In this document: piece by piece, positions 36,636 to 46,744 of the stretch | Numbering within the stretch: position 1 is the stretch's first letter | How the letters are laid out: each line of letters begins with the position of its first letter | Assembly (NCBI RefSeq): GCF_900130125.1 | Contig: NZ_FQXY01000008.1 | Coordinates: 326,301 to 390,300 of the forward strand | DNA from: Bacteroides congonensis | GTDB taxonomy: Bacteria > Bacteroidota > Bacteroidia > Bacteroidales > Bacteroidaceae | Length of the DNA: 64,000 nt | Reading direction: 5' to 3' | The notes under the pieces: generated by a model | The model's database searches: none | The model's input: only the letters and a program-made list of their open reading frames with translations | Told to the model about the DNA's origin: nothing | Program-made: the position numbers and the translations under genes

Positions 36636-39215
36636 TTACATGAAAAACTTTTTGGTCACCTTGTAAGTTCCACTTCCATAGTTCTTTGATTTCATCTCTC
36701 CGGGAAGAGTTACGGTAGCGGTGGCACCTTTAGGGATGGTAAATTCCCAAATCCAGGCGTCTCCTTCGTATTTCCAGGCACTCTTGATGAGTCCGGCGGC
36801 GGAACGGTATTCGGCAGTCACGTGTCCTAACCGCTTGTCTGGAATAGGCTTCATAATGATATGTTTGAAGCCGGGGGTGGCTGGATCGGCTGCGATGCCG
36901 GCAACAGTTTCCCAAATCCATTCACATACGCATCCGTAGGCATAATGATTGAAGCTGTTCATGCCGCTCGGTCCCATTCCCTTGTCTATCATATAGCTGT
37001 TCCACCGTTCCCAGATGGTGGTGGCTCCGTTGTCCACAGAGTACAGCCAGCTTGGATTCTTACGTTGGAAGAGGAGTTCATAGGCAATGTCTTCCATGCC
37101 ATTCTCCGTGAGGGTGGCCATGAGGATGGATGTGCCTAAGAATCCGGTCTGTAAGCAAAGGTCGTGCTGTGCGAAGTTTTCGCGCAGACGGTTTATCATC
37201 TTCGCTTTGGCATCGCCTTCCACAAGCTGGTTCTTCAGGGCGAACAAAGCAGGTGTCTGCATGGTGTTGAGGATGGCGGTTTTGAAGGTACCGTCTTCAT
37301 TGAGGAAGTTTTCTTTGATGTATGCCTTTGCCGAATCAGCCATTTGCTGGTATTTGACGGCATCGCGACCGGTGGCGGCAGCCATGTCCCGCATCATGAA
37401 AGCATCTGTCATCCAGTAGGAAGCACTCAAATAGTTCCAGTAGCTGATAGCATCAGGAAGCGGACCTTGGGGAGAGAAAGCCAGTCCGCTCCAGCTTTCC
37501 AGAGGTTCGTAGCTCAGCCAGTCGGCCCATTGATAGTTACCGTTCTCGCTACAGAGGGCCTCGTGGTTATACTTGGTGTCGTTGATGTGGTTCATAAACA
37601 AGTCCATGGCATTCCAGTTCTCCTCGATGATTTGCGTGTCATCGAATTGTTTCCATACCGTCCAAGGCACGATGATTCCGGCATCAGCCCAACCGAAACG
37701 CATTTTCTCGTCACCGTATTGTGCCAAGGGGGCCACTCCGGGGAATCCGCCCAAACTGTTCTGTGTGTCGCGCATGTCACGCATCCACTTGTGGAAGAAC
37801 TTCATGGTGTTGGCAAAGAACGTTCCTGTTTCTGCAAACACTTGTGTGTCTGCTGTCCAGCCCAGACGCTCGTCGCGTTGCGGGCAGTCGGTGGGTATGG
37901 ACAGGTAGTTGGATAGCTGCCCCCAATAAGTGTTGGAGATGAGCTTGTTCACAAGCTCGTTGCCTGTGGATATAGTGCCGACCTCCATTTTCTTTGTGAT
38001 GGAAGTGACTGGGATGGACTTCAGCGACTTGATGGCGACATTCCCGGTGGCAGTTATGGAGACGTAGCGGTAGCCGAAGAAGGTGCAATGAGGGTAGTAG
38101 GTCACATAGCTATTTCCGGCAGCAAAAGTGTAGTCCAGACGGACGCCGTAAGGGAAGCGCAGGTTTTCGCGGTGACAGCTTCCTTCCGGACCGTCCATGC
38201 CACGAATCTTGGCACCATTACCGTCATTGAGCAACTCTGCGGGAAGGCAGGTCAGCACTGTTCCCTCGGCAGCTTTGAATACGAAAGAGGGGATGCCGGC
38301 ACAATTTTGTCCGAAGTCTACCACTAACGTCTCTCCCGGACTTACGGTCATCTCTGTATCTAATGCGAACTCACGGGCAATAATTACCTTACCGAACTCA
38401 TGCTCCTTCGCTCCCTCTACATTCTTCCAAACGTATGCTCTGACAGGAGCAAGGGTGAGGTCGGTACGTAGATAGACTTCCGCTCCGTCCGAAGGCAGAA
38501 TGTCGCCGGAGAATTCGGTATTCTCTTCGGGTACGGAGAGTTTGTCCGCACATTCGTAGCCCATCGGTTCGCGTGCATCGTACGTTTCTCCATCAAAGAT
38601 GCCAGCATGTTTCACCGGGCCGGCAATTCCGGCTTTCCAGTTTTTGAGGTCAGTACCGTAGCGCTTCTTGCTTCCGTCAGAAAAAGTCAGTTCCAGTACA
38701 CCGCGAAAGGCACATTTCTTGCCTATCATGCCGTCATGTCCTCCGGGGGTTATGATTTTGTCACCCCACCATCCCGGCGTCACCTGTGCGGAAAGTCTGT
38801 TCTCGGCGTTTGGCTTGGTACGAATGATGTCTGTAATATCATAGGTAAAAGAACGTTTGGTCTTGGCATAGTGTGTGAAGCCCGGTTTCAGGAATTCCCC
38901 GCCTACGGGTTTCCCATTCACATACAACTCGTAAATTCCCAGTCCGGTGGTCATCCACTTGGCGGAGATGACTTCCTGTTCGTTTTTTACAGTGGACACG
39001 AACCAGGTCGCGCCATCGGCCGCGAGACCGTTGTTGTGTCCTTTCGCCACGGGGGCGTCTGTTGCGGAAATCCATTTGGATTCGTTCCAGGCCGACGCTT
39101 CCAATGCGTCAGTACGTTTCCCGACTTCGGTTGCGTTTATCAGTCCGCTATTTGAGAACAACACGAAAATTATTATCGGAATAATATCCGCAAAATAATG
39201 AAAATTCATTTTCAT
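36636..39215 (-). CDS. GH78 alpha-L-rhamnosidase
   Basis: 859 residues with an N-terminal signal peptide (hydrophobic IIPIIIFVLFSNSGL). Domain order fits Bac_rhamnosid: an N-terminal beta-sandwich (WFVSTVKNEQEVISAKWMTT, GIYELYVNGKPVGGEFLKPG), a second sandwich with VDFGQNCAGIPSFVF, then the (alpha/alpha)6 barrel starting after ISNTYWGQLSNYLSIPTDCP with the GWTADTQVFAETGTFF and YGDEKMRFGWADAGIIVPW segments, and a C-terminal beta domain. It releases terminal L-rhamnose by inversion. Last gene of the PUL. Its base composition looks richer in G+C than its neighbours, with many long opposite-strand frames, so it may have a separate origin. Confidence 0.93.
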   Translation of the reverse strand: MKMNFHYFADIIPIIIFVLFSNSGLINATEVGKRTDALEASAWNESKWISATDAPVAKGHNNGLAADGATWFVSTVKNEQEVISAKWMTTGLGIYELYVNGKPVGGEFLKPGFTHYAKTKRSFTYDITDIIRTKPNAENRLSAQVTPGWWGDKIITPGGHDGMIGKKCAFRGVLELTFSDGSKKRYGTDLKNWKAGIAGPVKHAGIFDGETYDAREPMGYECADKLSVPEENTEFSGDILPSDGAEVYLRTDLTLAPVRAYVWKNVEGAKEHEFGKVIIAREFALDTEMTVSPGETLVVDFGQNCAGIPSFVFKAAEGTVLTCLPAELLNDGNGAKIRGMDGPEGSCHRENLRFPYGVRLDYTFAAGNSYVTYYPHCTFFGYRYVSITATGNVAIKSLKSIPVTSITKKMEVGTISTGNELVNKLISNTYWGQLSNYLSIPTDCPQRDERLGWTADTQVFAETGTFFANTMKFFHKWMRDMRDTQNSLGGFPGVAPLAQYGDEKMRFGWADAGIIVPWTVWKQFDDTQIIEENWNAMDLFMNHINDTKYNHEALCSENGNYQWADWLSYEPLESWSGLAFSPQGPLPDAISYWNYLSASYWMTDAFMMRDMAAATGRDAVKYQQMADSAKAYIKENFLNEDGTFKTAILNTMQTPALFALKNQLVEGDAKAKMINRLRENFAQHDLCLQTGFLGTSILMATLTENGMEDIAYELLFQRKNPSWLYSVDNGATTIWERWNSYMIDKGMGPSGMNSFNHYAYGCVCEWIWETVAGIAADPATPGFKHIIMKPIPDKRLGHVTAEYRSAAGLIKSAWKYEGDAWIWEFTIPKGATATVTLPGEMKSKNYGSGTYKVTKKFFM

Positions 39216-39238
39216 ACTTATATGTGTTTTTATTTTTC

Positions 39239-40540
39239 TTATTTAATCAGATAATCAGATGCGTAGATAAAAGCACCGGCTGTCCACCCCATAAATGGAG
39301 GCATTTCGTATTCATTATTCACTTCCAAATTTCCTAATTCAGCGTTATATTTCTCCCATAGATTACCTGAAGATTGGTAAATCTTAACAATACTACTAAC
39401 ATATTTCTGAGCTATGCGACGAGCTTCTTTTTTAAATCCATAGCGGTCCAGACCATTTATTGATAAAAGATTAAAACTCGCCCATGCATTAGGAAAATCC
39501 CACTGATAGGTTCTCTTGCGTTTTCCTTGTTCGCAAGCGACAATGCCCCAAGGATATTCTAATCTTTGAAGATGAACAACCACATTCTTAGCTTGATGTT
39601 TGGTTAAGACCTCTGCCCAAAGTAAATTAAAAACAGCCGCAGAATATATAGGGCTTAGTCGATTATTTATAAAGTCATAATCATAAAAACAGCCGTCTTG
39701 AGAGTTGTAACAATATTTATTCAACAGATTTTTCCTTTTTTGGGCTGCATCCAACCATTTGTTTGAACCTTTCTTTTTCAATTCTTTATAGAAAAAAGCA
39801 AAATTCTGTTCATATAAATAGAGATTTGCATTTAAATCCACAGGATTAAAATCTTCACATCGAAAATCAAAACGAGGGGAAAAATCCCAACCGGACTCCG
39901 CTTCTGCAATTAAATGAGAAGATTGTTTCAATAACTTCAAAGAATCTGTTAAAACAGGCAAGTCAGTGAAACGTGTTCTCATATATTCATAAAATGAAAC
40001 CAGTTCATCTCTTGTTGCACTGTTCGAATATCGGTTCAGTCCCGTAGGTGTAATTCGTTGAGTCATCCAGAATGTGTACTCTTTTTCTAATATTCTACAG
40101 GCAGATTCCAACCATATTTTATCCCTGCTCTTTTCGTAAATATCCCGAACCATCATACTGGCAAATGGTGGTTGTGAACGATTCAAATATGAAACATTAG
40201 ATCCATTAGGCATAAATCCAAACTTATCTATTAAGTAAAGGATGTTATCTACATTATTCAATGCCTGCTCAAAGTCATCATCCGATATCAACCCTATATT
40301 TGTAAAATATGTATCCCAATAATACATATCTTGCTGAAATGCACCACTCAAACTTGGAACACTATAAGGTTTTGGCAAAGCAATATATCCCAATGTATCC
40401 TTTTTACACTCTTTTACAGTATGTCCCATATGTTCTTTAATGAATAAACGTACATTTCGTATGTCTTCAAGCGATTGCTGTTGGGCATTTATAAAGAGAG
40501 AAAATATGAAAATAAATATTGCGGTTAATAATTGACGCAT
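39239..40540 (-). CDS. GH37 (trehalase)-like glycoside hydrolase
   Basis: 433 residues, signal peptide about 1-19 (FSLFINAQ). Family signatures of GH37 are present in variant form: SLSGAFQQDMYYWDTYF (about 64-80), ESGWDFSPRFD (about 215, the stretch holding the general acid in trehalases), QWDFPNAWASF (about 345) and a C-terminal NNEYEMPPFMGWTAG. The fold should be an (alpha/alpha)6 barrel. At 433 residues it is shorter than E. coli trehalases (about 550). In a rhamnosidase-rich PUL its substrate may be another alpha-glucoside or unrelated glycoside rather than trehalose. 23 bases before the GH78 gene downstream. Confidence 0.82.
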   Translation of the reverse strand: MRQLLTAIFIFIFSLFINAQQQSLEDIRNVRLFIKEHMGHTVKECKKDTLGYIALPKPYSVPSLSGAFQQDMYYWDTYFTNIGLISDDDFEQALNNVDNILYLIDKFGFMPNGSNVSYLNRSQPPFASMMVRDIYEKSRDKIWLESACRILEKEYTFWMTQRITPTGLNRYSNSATRDELVSFYEYMRTRFTDLPVLTDSLKLLKQSSHLIAEAESGWDFSPRFDFRCEDFNPVDLNANLYLYEQNFAFFYKELKKKGSNKWLDAAQKRKNLLNKYCYNSQDGCFYDYDFINNRLSPIYSAAVFNLLWAEVLTKHQAKNVVVHLQRLEYPWGIVACEQGKRKRTYQWDFPNAWASFNLLSINGLDRYGFKKEARRIAQKYVSSIVKIYQSSGNLWEKYNAELGNLEVNNEYEMPPFMGWTAGAFIYASDYLIK

Positions 40541-40564
40541 AGTATATTGTATTTTAATAATGTT

Positions 40565-42817
40565 TTATTTTAACTCAAATACTATTGTTCCCTTGATATT
40601 CCGGGAGGAACTCCCAATCATCGCTTCAAACTTGCCGGGTTCGGCTACCCATTCATGTCTTGCATCATTAAAGAAACTCAACGCTTTTTTATCAATCGTC
40701 AGTGTTACCGTTTTCTCTTCTCCCGGAGCCAATTTAACTTTCTGGAAAGCTTTCAGCTCCTTCAACGGACGCGGCAGGGAAGATTTTTTATCGCTGATAT
40801 AAAGCTGAACAATTTCCTGACCTTCATAGGTTCCTGTATTTTTTATGTTGACGGTAAACGAAATCGTATCATCGGCGGTCATTGTTTTCTTGTCCGCAGC
40901 AGGTTTGCTATAAGTAAAAGTGGTGTAGCTTAATCCGTGTCCAAACGGAAACAATGGCTTGATTTTTTCTTTATCTGCCCAACGGTAACCTACAAAGATG
41001 CCTTCATGGTAAGTTTCGTTTATTGTGTCCCCTTGATGCTTAGTTACCAATTCTTCTTTATTGCCTGGATATTCGCCTAATTTATGAGCACCTACATCAT
41101 CCAATTTTACGGGAAAAGTAAAAGGTAATTTACCGGAAGGATTAATATCTCCGATTAATACAGAAGCGAGGGCCGTTCCGGCTTCCGAACCCAAGAACCA
41201 ACCTTGAACAATGGCGGGAACTTCGTTCACCCAAGGCATAGCTACAGCATTGCCGGAAATATTGACAAAAATCAAATTCTTATTAATCTGAGCCAATTCA
41301 CGGATTACTCTGTCTTGCGCATATGGCAATCCCAAAGAAATACGGTCTGAACCTTCACAATCTTGTCCTTCACTCTTATTTAGCCCACCGAAGAAAATAA
41401 CATAATCCGCATTTTCGGCCGCTTGCAGAGCCTCAGCGAGAAGTTCGTCTTCCGAACGGTCGTCTTTCAAGTCCTGACCGGTTTTCACACCGTTATATTC
41501 ACCTGTCGGGTCGCCTACGTAACCACGGGCATACACTACTTCCGCTTTTGTACCTACACGATTCTTCAATCCATCCAACGGAGAAATCTCGTACTTCACT
41601 TTCAAGGAAGAACTACCACCGCCCACTGTCATCATCTTGATTGCATTTTCACCGATAACGGCTATTTTTTTCGCTTTGTTCAAGTCAATAGGCAACACGT
41701 TATTGTTGTTCTGTAAAAGAACGATTCCTTCTTCAGCTATCTTACGACCGGCTTGTCCATGTTCAGGAGAACCTAAAGAGCCGAACGGCTTATGCGGATT
41801 CATCGAAGTACGGAAAATTAGACGAAGGATGTTGCTGACTTTCTCGTCCAACTCTTTTGTTCCGACTTTACCCTCTTTAATCAGTTTCAGGTAAGGGAAA
41901 GCCAGGTAATAATTATCATAAGCATTACGGGTTCCGTCAGACAATCCGTTTGTCCACGAACCGAATTCCAAGTCCAGTCCATTGTAGATGGCTTGTTCGG
42001 TATTATGCACACCACCCCAGTCGGACACTACCACGCCGTCGAAGCCCCATTCGTCACGGAGAATGTCTTTGAGCAGGCGTTTGTTATGACAAGCGTGCTG
42101 TCCTTGATAAAGATTATAGGAGCCCATAATCGACCAGGTTCCGCCTTCCTGAACGGCAGCCTTGAAAGCAGGCAGGTATATCTCATAAAGGGCACGGTCG
42201 TTCAGGTGCATATTCGTAGTGTTTCGATTGGTTTCCTGGTTATTCAACGCATAATGTTTCACGCAAGCGGCTACACCATTTTCCTGTACTCCTTTGATAT
42301 AAGGGACTACCATCATGGCGGACAGATACGGGTCTTCACCCATATATTCAAAATTACGTCCGTTCAGAGGAGTACGATAGATGTTCACACCGGGTCCTAA
42401 CAAGATGTCTTTTTTCCGGTAACGCGCCTCTTCACCGATACTTTTTCCGTAGAGATGAGACATTTCCGGATTCCAGGTGGCAGCAAGACAAGTCAATGCG
42501 GGGTAAGCGATACAAGAGTCATTTGTCCATTCTGCCTGATCCCATTCATCCCACAGTACTTCCGGACGAATACCGTGAGGACCATCGGTAGCCCATACCT
42601 CCGGGATTCCAAGCCGAGGTACGCCTGCCGAACTGAATTTTGATTGTGCATGAAGCATCTTCACCTTTTCTTCAAGGGTCATCCGGCTCAATGCGTCTTT
42701 TACACGCTCTTCGATTGGTCTATTCGTATCCAGATACGCTGGCGTCTGCGCAAAGGCAGGCAACGCAGCCTGCAAACAGAAAAATAATAGTTCCGCTAAG
42801 ATTGTCAGTTGTTTCAT
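40565..42817 (-). CDS. GH3 beta-glycosidase
   Basis: 750 residues from MKQLTILAELLFFCLQAALPAFAQ, a good signal peptide; the frame opens 18 codons earlier but without one. The N-terminal (beta/alpha)8 domain has the nucleophile in GVVVSDWGG (about Asp266) and the KHYALNNQETNR motif near residue 195. The second alpha/beta domain has NADYVIFFGG. A C-terminal fibronectin-III-like domain holds YRWADKEKIKPLFPFGHGLS. Exo-acting beta-glucosidase or xylosidase; the exact sugar is not predictable here. 24 bases upstream of the GH37-like gene. Confidence 0.94.
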   Translation of the reverse strand: MKQLTILAELLFFCLQAALPAFAQTPAYLDTNRPIEERVKDALSRMTLEEKVKMLHAQSKFSSAGVPRLGIPEVWATDGPHGIRPEVLWDEWDQAEWTNDSCIAYPALTCLAATWNPEMSHLYGKSIGEEARYRKKDILLGPGVNIYRTPLNGRNFEYMGEDPYLSAMMVVPYIKGVQENGVAACVKHYALNNQETNRNTTNMHLNDRALYEIYLPAFKAAVQEGGTWSIMGSYNLYQGQHACHNKRLLKDILRDEWGFDGVVVSDWGGVHNTEQAIYNGLDLEFGSWTNGLSDGTRNAYDNYYLAFPYLKLIKEGKVGTKELDEKVSNILRLIFRTSMNPHKPFGSLGSPEHGQAGRKIAEEGIVLLQNNNNVLPIDLNKAKKIAVIGENAIKMMTVGGGSSSLKVKYEISPLDGLKNRVGTKAEVVYARGYVGDPTGEYNGVKTGQDLKDDRSEDELLAEALQAAENADYVIFFGGLNKSEGQDCEGSDRISLGLPYAQDRVIRELAQINKNLIFVNISGNAVAMPWVNEVPAIVQGWFLGSEAGTALASVLIGDINPSGKLPFTFPVKLDDVGAHKLGEYPGNKEELVTKHQGDTINETYHEGIFVGYRWADKEKIKPLFPFGHGLSYTTFTYSKPAADKKTMTADDTISFTVNIKNTGTYEGQEIVQLYISDKKSSLPRPLKELKAFQKVKLAPGEEKTVTLTIDKKALSFFNDARHEWVAEPGKFEAMIGSSSRNIKGTIVFELK

Positions 42818-42892
42818 ACGTATAAAAAGATTAGTCAGTATTAATATAGAATTATATGAGTTACAGCTCATATAAAAAAACAGATAATTATC

Positions 42893-42973
42893 GTTTGATG
42901 TGATAAAGAACTACCTATAAGCAAAGACTAATATTTCGATAATCAGTCCTTACCTATAGGTAGATCATCAAAC
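42893..42973. repeat. Palindromic intergenic element upstream of GH3
   Basis: Outer arms GTTTGATG (42893-42900) and CATCAAAC (42966-42973) enclose CTACCTATA (42911-42919) and TATAGGTAG (42955-42963), with a partly paired core. The same CTATAGG-centred style occurs at 33413-33524 and, loosely, at 49582-49611. Confidence 0.6.
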
Positions 42974-43018
42974 ACCAATTGAAATTTAAGCAAAATGTCT
43001 TAACAAGTTTGCTGCTTT

Positions 43019-44659
43019 TTATTTGAAATCACGGGATGAACAATCTATAATCAGACGATTGTTCTCCGGATTTAATGATACTGTATTTCCACTCTGTTTC
43101 ACATTACCTTTCAGACAGACAATGCCGTATGAAATACCTTTCAGTTCACCAGTCAACGAATTGTTTCCTTTCACTTTCAGTGGCAGTGTCTTTCCTGTGG
43201 CAACTTCGAGTTTCAACTTCCAAGGGTTGGATGTTTTACCTTCTATTTTAATCTCTTTCTCGGACAGGGTGATTGTATAGACAGATTGGTCGGTAGCTAC
43301 ACAACGTAGTTGCATCTTGCTGTCATTCACTGTCTTCACTTCTACATTCTTTATGGTCACTTCCTTTTCTGTTCCGTTCTTTATGGTGTAAAAACGGATA
43401 GCAGCATACTCTTTGGGGGTGCTCCATAAGAAACCGTCAACAATCGGACAAGTGGTGAACACACACTGGTTAGAAGTTCCACGTCGTTTTAAATAATCCG
43501 ATTCTATACGTTCATCAAATAAGTGGATATCCCTAAAACGAATGGAATAATCATTCCATAACAGATTTGTACGGTAGAAACGACTGTTGAACCATACAGT
43601 CCGATTACCATTGTCTTGCGCGTCAGTGAGTGCTGTGACCGAGGTAGGAGGAGTGACAGGATATTTCTTTTTAAACCAACGTCCCGCTTCTTCCAGTGTC
43701 TCAATCTGTATATCTCCGGCTTGTGCCAATGAATCGAGAAGAGGGAATTGAACTCCCAATCCTTTCTTTATACCTGCCCAAGTAAAAGAATTTTCCTGAC
43801 CAACTTGTGTATAGTTGAAACCGATACAGGGATCTTCAAAAATAGATTTAAAGAAATAGCGCACCCATTTTTCATTCCTGCCTGCCTCCCAAACAGGTTC
43901 CAACGTAATAACTCCCTGTGCAGATTCTCCCAAACTGGTATCATATTGATAAATAGGATCACTACCTAACATGCGGAATACCGGAACGGGAATTTGTCCT
44001 TCTTTCGTCTGTGCAGGCATATATCCGTTGAGGCGACTGGGATAGTAGGCCTGATTCCAATAGCCGCCCCACAATGTATAGCCATCTGTTCCATACTGAT
44101 CCCTACATGTACATGATGACACAATGCCATATTTTTCATACATGTATCTCAATGTATGGGCATCGATAAACCATGAACCGACTGAAGCAGGATATTTTCC
44201 AAAAATCTCTTTAAATTTTTCCATGTACACATCTACGAGTTTTTCTCTCTCTTCCGGAGTATATCCTACGGCAAAACCGACATCTGCATGCCAGTCCCAT
44301 GGATAACGTCCTCTCCATTTCAATCCGACTGCTTCTACATGCGGTTGAGTAATTTCCCACCAACCACCAACTTCTGTTCCTCTTTTCATTTCTTCCTTCA
44401 AAAGTGACTGATAACGAGGATTGATCAATGCATCGTATTGCAGTAAGAAAGTTCCTCTCATATTGTACTTCTTCAACAGTTTCACCTGTTCGCATACCGT
44501 TTCATACAATACATCTTCTGTGATGTTATTGTCTCTGGGCTCCAATTGACGTATAAAGTTGATGATGTTTACAATGCGAGGAGGATGATTATTTTTGGCA
44601 GTACCATTGGTTACCGCCAGAAATAATAGAATCGTGATTGAAAAAAATAATTTCATCAT
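43019..44659 (-). CDS. Secreted deacetylase/GH57-fold enzyme of unknown activity
   Basis: 546 residues, signal peptide about 1-21. The N-terminal ~330 residues look like the (beta/alpha)7 barrel of polysaccharide deacetylases: NMRGTFLLQYDALI, GTEVGGWWEITQPH, GYTPEEREKLVDVYMEKF and YPASVGSWFIDAHTLRYM. I cannot find the canonical His-x3-His metal pair of NodB enzymes. The last ~150 residues are beta-rich. It is bracketed by GH127-like and GH3 genes, so it probably acts on the same glycan. It could be a deacetylase or a glycosidase; I cannot assign the reaction. Confidence 0.75.
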   Translation of the reverse strand: MMKLFFSITILLFLAVTNGTAKNNHPPRIVNIINFIRQLEPRDNNITEDVLYETVCEQVKLLKKYNMRGTFLLQYDALINPRYQSLLKEEMKRGTEVGGWWEITQPHVEAVGLKWRGRYPWDWHADVGFAVGYTPEEREKLVDVYMEKFKEIFGKYPASVGSWFIDAHTLRYMYEKYGIVSSCTCRDQYGTDGYTLWGGYWNQAYYPSRLNGYMPAQTKEGQIPVPVFRMLGSDPIYQYDTSLGESAQGVITLEPVWEAGRNEKWVRYFFKSIFEDPCIGFNYTQVGQENSFTWAGIKKGLGVQFPLLDSLAQAGDIQIETLEEAGRWFKKKYPVTPPTSVTALTDAQDNGNRTVWFNSRFYRTNLLWNDYSIRFRDIHLFDERIESDYLKRRGTSNQCVFTTCPIVDGFLWSTPKEYAAIRFYTIKNGTEKEVTIKNVEVKTVNDSKMQLRCVATDQSVYTITLSEKEIKIEGKTSNPWKLKLEVATGKTLPLKVKGNNSLTGELKGISYGIVCLKGNVKQSGNTVSLNPENNRLIIDCSSRDFK

Positions 44660-44728
44660 TGCGTTTCAAGATTATTGTTTAAAACATTATTCATAAAATA
44701 CATTCCTGCCAATGTCATATTAGCCTAT

Positions 44729-46612
44729 TTAATACTGACGATAAGCTTCCGACATCTGATTAAGTGTTTTAGGAATCCACACTCTATAGCGTCCGGTTGG
44801 GGCCCAATCATTCCCAGCAGAAGCAAAATCACAGAATTTAATCTGTTTGACAGCTTTATTTTCCATATTTTCCAAATCCGTACCAAGTATCATTGGCACC
44901 TCCATTGTAACCCATGCAAAGGAATCTTTTCGAGTTTCTTGTGGCACAGCCGATACCTCTCCCTTTTCATTCTGTTGAATAATGGCACATTCATCTACAT
45001 ATCCATCCATAAACCGACTGTCACGGGCGAACACCAATGGTCCATAGGTTACAGCTTGATGCTGATCATACTCCTCCACTTTCGCTTTTAATTTGAAATT
45101 AATGGATACTTTATCTCCTTTCTTCCACTTTCTTTGCAAGTAAAGATACCCGCCTTTGCGTACACTTGTCTGTGATTCTCCATTAATGGCAATCTGATAA
45201 TTATCATCCACCCATAATGGAATGCGGAATGCTAATGTAAACTCTGTTTCTTTACGTGGATTTATTGACAATTCAACATGTCCATCAACAGGATATTGAG
45301 TTTTCATATCAAGTTTTATTTCATTTTTATTCATGAAAAATGCCGCCTCTGAATCCAAATAAAGATTTACGTACACCTTGTCATTCTTCATCATATATGC
45401 CGTTTGGGGAATTAAGGCAAACGCACGCGGACCATTAGCATTACAACAATTGATTTGCATGCCACATTGTTTTTCGCCTTCACATCTACGTCCTTCTAAC
45501 GGACTATATTTAGATATTTGCGTACCATCATTTTTCATGGACGACATCAATGCATTATACATGGTGCGTTCAAATTCGTCAGCGTACAATGAATTGGTCG
45601 TTTCCTGCAATAGCCGTGCACACAATTGCATCCAGGTAAATGTCACACAAGTCTCCATGGTATGGTAAGTAGGTATTGTTTGTTTTTTCTTTCCTTCATA
45701 CCAACATTCAAAAGTTGCTCCCGAACCGACTATATTGATTTCATCAGCGATGATGTTTGCAACAGTCTTCTCGGTTGCCTGCAAATACAACGGATCGTTA
45801 GATATTCTGCCTAATTCAACCATTCCCTCATAGCATGACATCATTTCATAAGCTTTCTGTCCATTTTCATAACTCCACCATGATTTAGGAAAAGTAAAAC
45901 GATGGACGGGGATATTCTTTAGCGCTTTGGTAATTAATTGCGAATGGCCTTCTTTTTCAATACTGTTTATAATTCCTTTTGCGAAGTGCAAATAACGCGG
46001 TTCCTTTGTTGCTTCATACAAATAAACAACCGGCTCCAATATGGAACAACTTGGCATTCCGTAATAAAATCCGGTTTCTGCTATATCGAGTTGTTTCTCT
46101 TCCAGTTCTTTTATCAGAAGATCTATTAAGCGCTGTACCGCAATCAATGCATTGTTGTCTTTGGTCAATCTGTAGTAAGACAATAATGCCAAAGATGTGT
46201 ATTTCCGTCCCCAGATATCCCAACAAGTCAGTCGATTTTCCGGTTTATAATTACCGATATAACCGTCGGCGTGTTGTGTTTCCATAAACTGATTGGCTGC
46301 ATTTACTATCTTCTGATAAAGCTCCTCATCCCGTGTGTATTCGTATGATGCAATAGCTCCTAACATCCATTTTCCTAAGAATTCTGATTGCCAACCGTTT
46401 CCTTCCGTCAGATGCCGAAAGGGCTCTACCAGTTCATCCGCATTCTGTGCTTTCACTCTTTGGTCAATACACATCCGGATGCGGTCTCCAATATAGCCGT
46501 TAATACTGATTCTTCCCCCTTCGTTATTTGTACCACTGAAGAGTTTTTTAGTCTGCCCGTTAGCAACAATAGCGGTAAGAGCAAAAAATAAAATATAAAT
46601 AATTTTTTTCAT
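44729..46612 (-). CDS. GH127-type (DUF1680) beta-L-arabinofuranosidase-like enzyme
   Basis: 627 residues, signal peptide about 1-20 (AIVANGQ). An (alpha/alpha)6 barrel is indicated by LTEGNGWQSEFLGKWMLGAI, QHADGYIGNYKPEN and ETCVTFTWMQLCARLL. MQINCCNANGPRAFALIP (about 388) gives the Cys pair that binds zinc and forms the nucleophile in GH127. A beta-sandwich domain follows. Known members cleave beta-L-arabinofuranosyl links in plant glycoproteins or pectin; related GH137/GH146 enzymes share the fold, so the exact family is open. Its leader has a GC-rich hairpin at 46635-46661. Confidence 0.88.
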   Translation of the reverse strand: MKKIIYILFFALTAIVANGQTKKLFSGTNNEGGRISINGYIGDRIRMCIDQRVKAQNADELVEPFRHLTEGNGWQSEFLGKWMLGAIASYEYTRDEELYQKIVNAANQFMETQHADGYIGNYKPENRLTCWDIWGRKYTSLALLSYYRLTKDNNALIAVQRLIDLLIKELEEKQLDIAETGFYYGMPSCSILEPVVYLYEATKEPRYLHFAKGIINSIEKEGHSQLITKALKNIPVHRFTFPKSWWSYENGQKAYEMMSCYEGMVELGRISNDPLYLQATEKTVANIIADEINIVGSGATFECWYEGKKKQTIPTYHTMETCVTFTWMQLCARLLQETTNSLYADEFERTMYNALMSSMKNDGTQISKYSPLEGRRCEGEKQCGMQINCCNANGPRAFALIPQTAYMMKNDKVYVNLYLDSEAAFFMNKNEIKLDMKTQYPVDGHVELSINPRKETEFTLAFRIPLWVDDNYQIAINGESQTSVRKGGYLYLQRKWKKGDKVSINFKLKAKVEEYDQHQAVTYGPLVFARDSRFMDGYVDECAIIQQNEKGEVSAVPQETRKDSFAWVTMEVPMILGTDLENMENKAVKQIKFCDFASAGNDWAPTGRYRVWIPKTLNQMSEAYRQY

Positions 46613-46634
46613 TTTCTTTCATGTTATAAGTTCT

Positions 46635-46661
46635 CTCCAATCCCCATAAAAGGGGGTGGAG
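46635..46661. other. Hairpin in the leader of the GH127-type gene
   Basis: Stem CTCCA-TCCCC (46635-46645 with one bulged A) and GGGGG-TGGAG (46652-46661), a 6-base loop, 22 bases upstream of the ATG. No T-run. Possibly an mRNA processing or stability element between GH78 and GH127. Confidence 0.5.
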
Positions 46662-46744
46662 CTAAAGTAATTTTATTGTGCCATATCCCTTGCTTAATGG
46701 CAATATGGAAATGGCATGTATTTCCTGATTTAAAAAGTTATGTT

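Noticed and set aside
37164..37916. 250-residue open frame on the plus strand
   Set aside because: It lies wholly opposite the GH78 gene, has no family-like sequence, and results from that gene's higher G+C.
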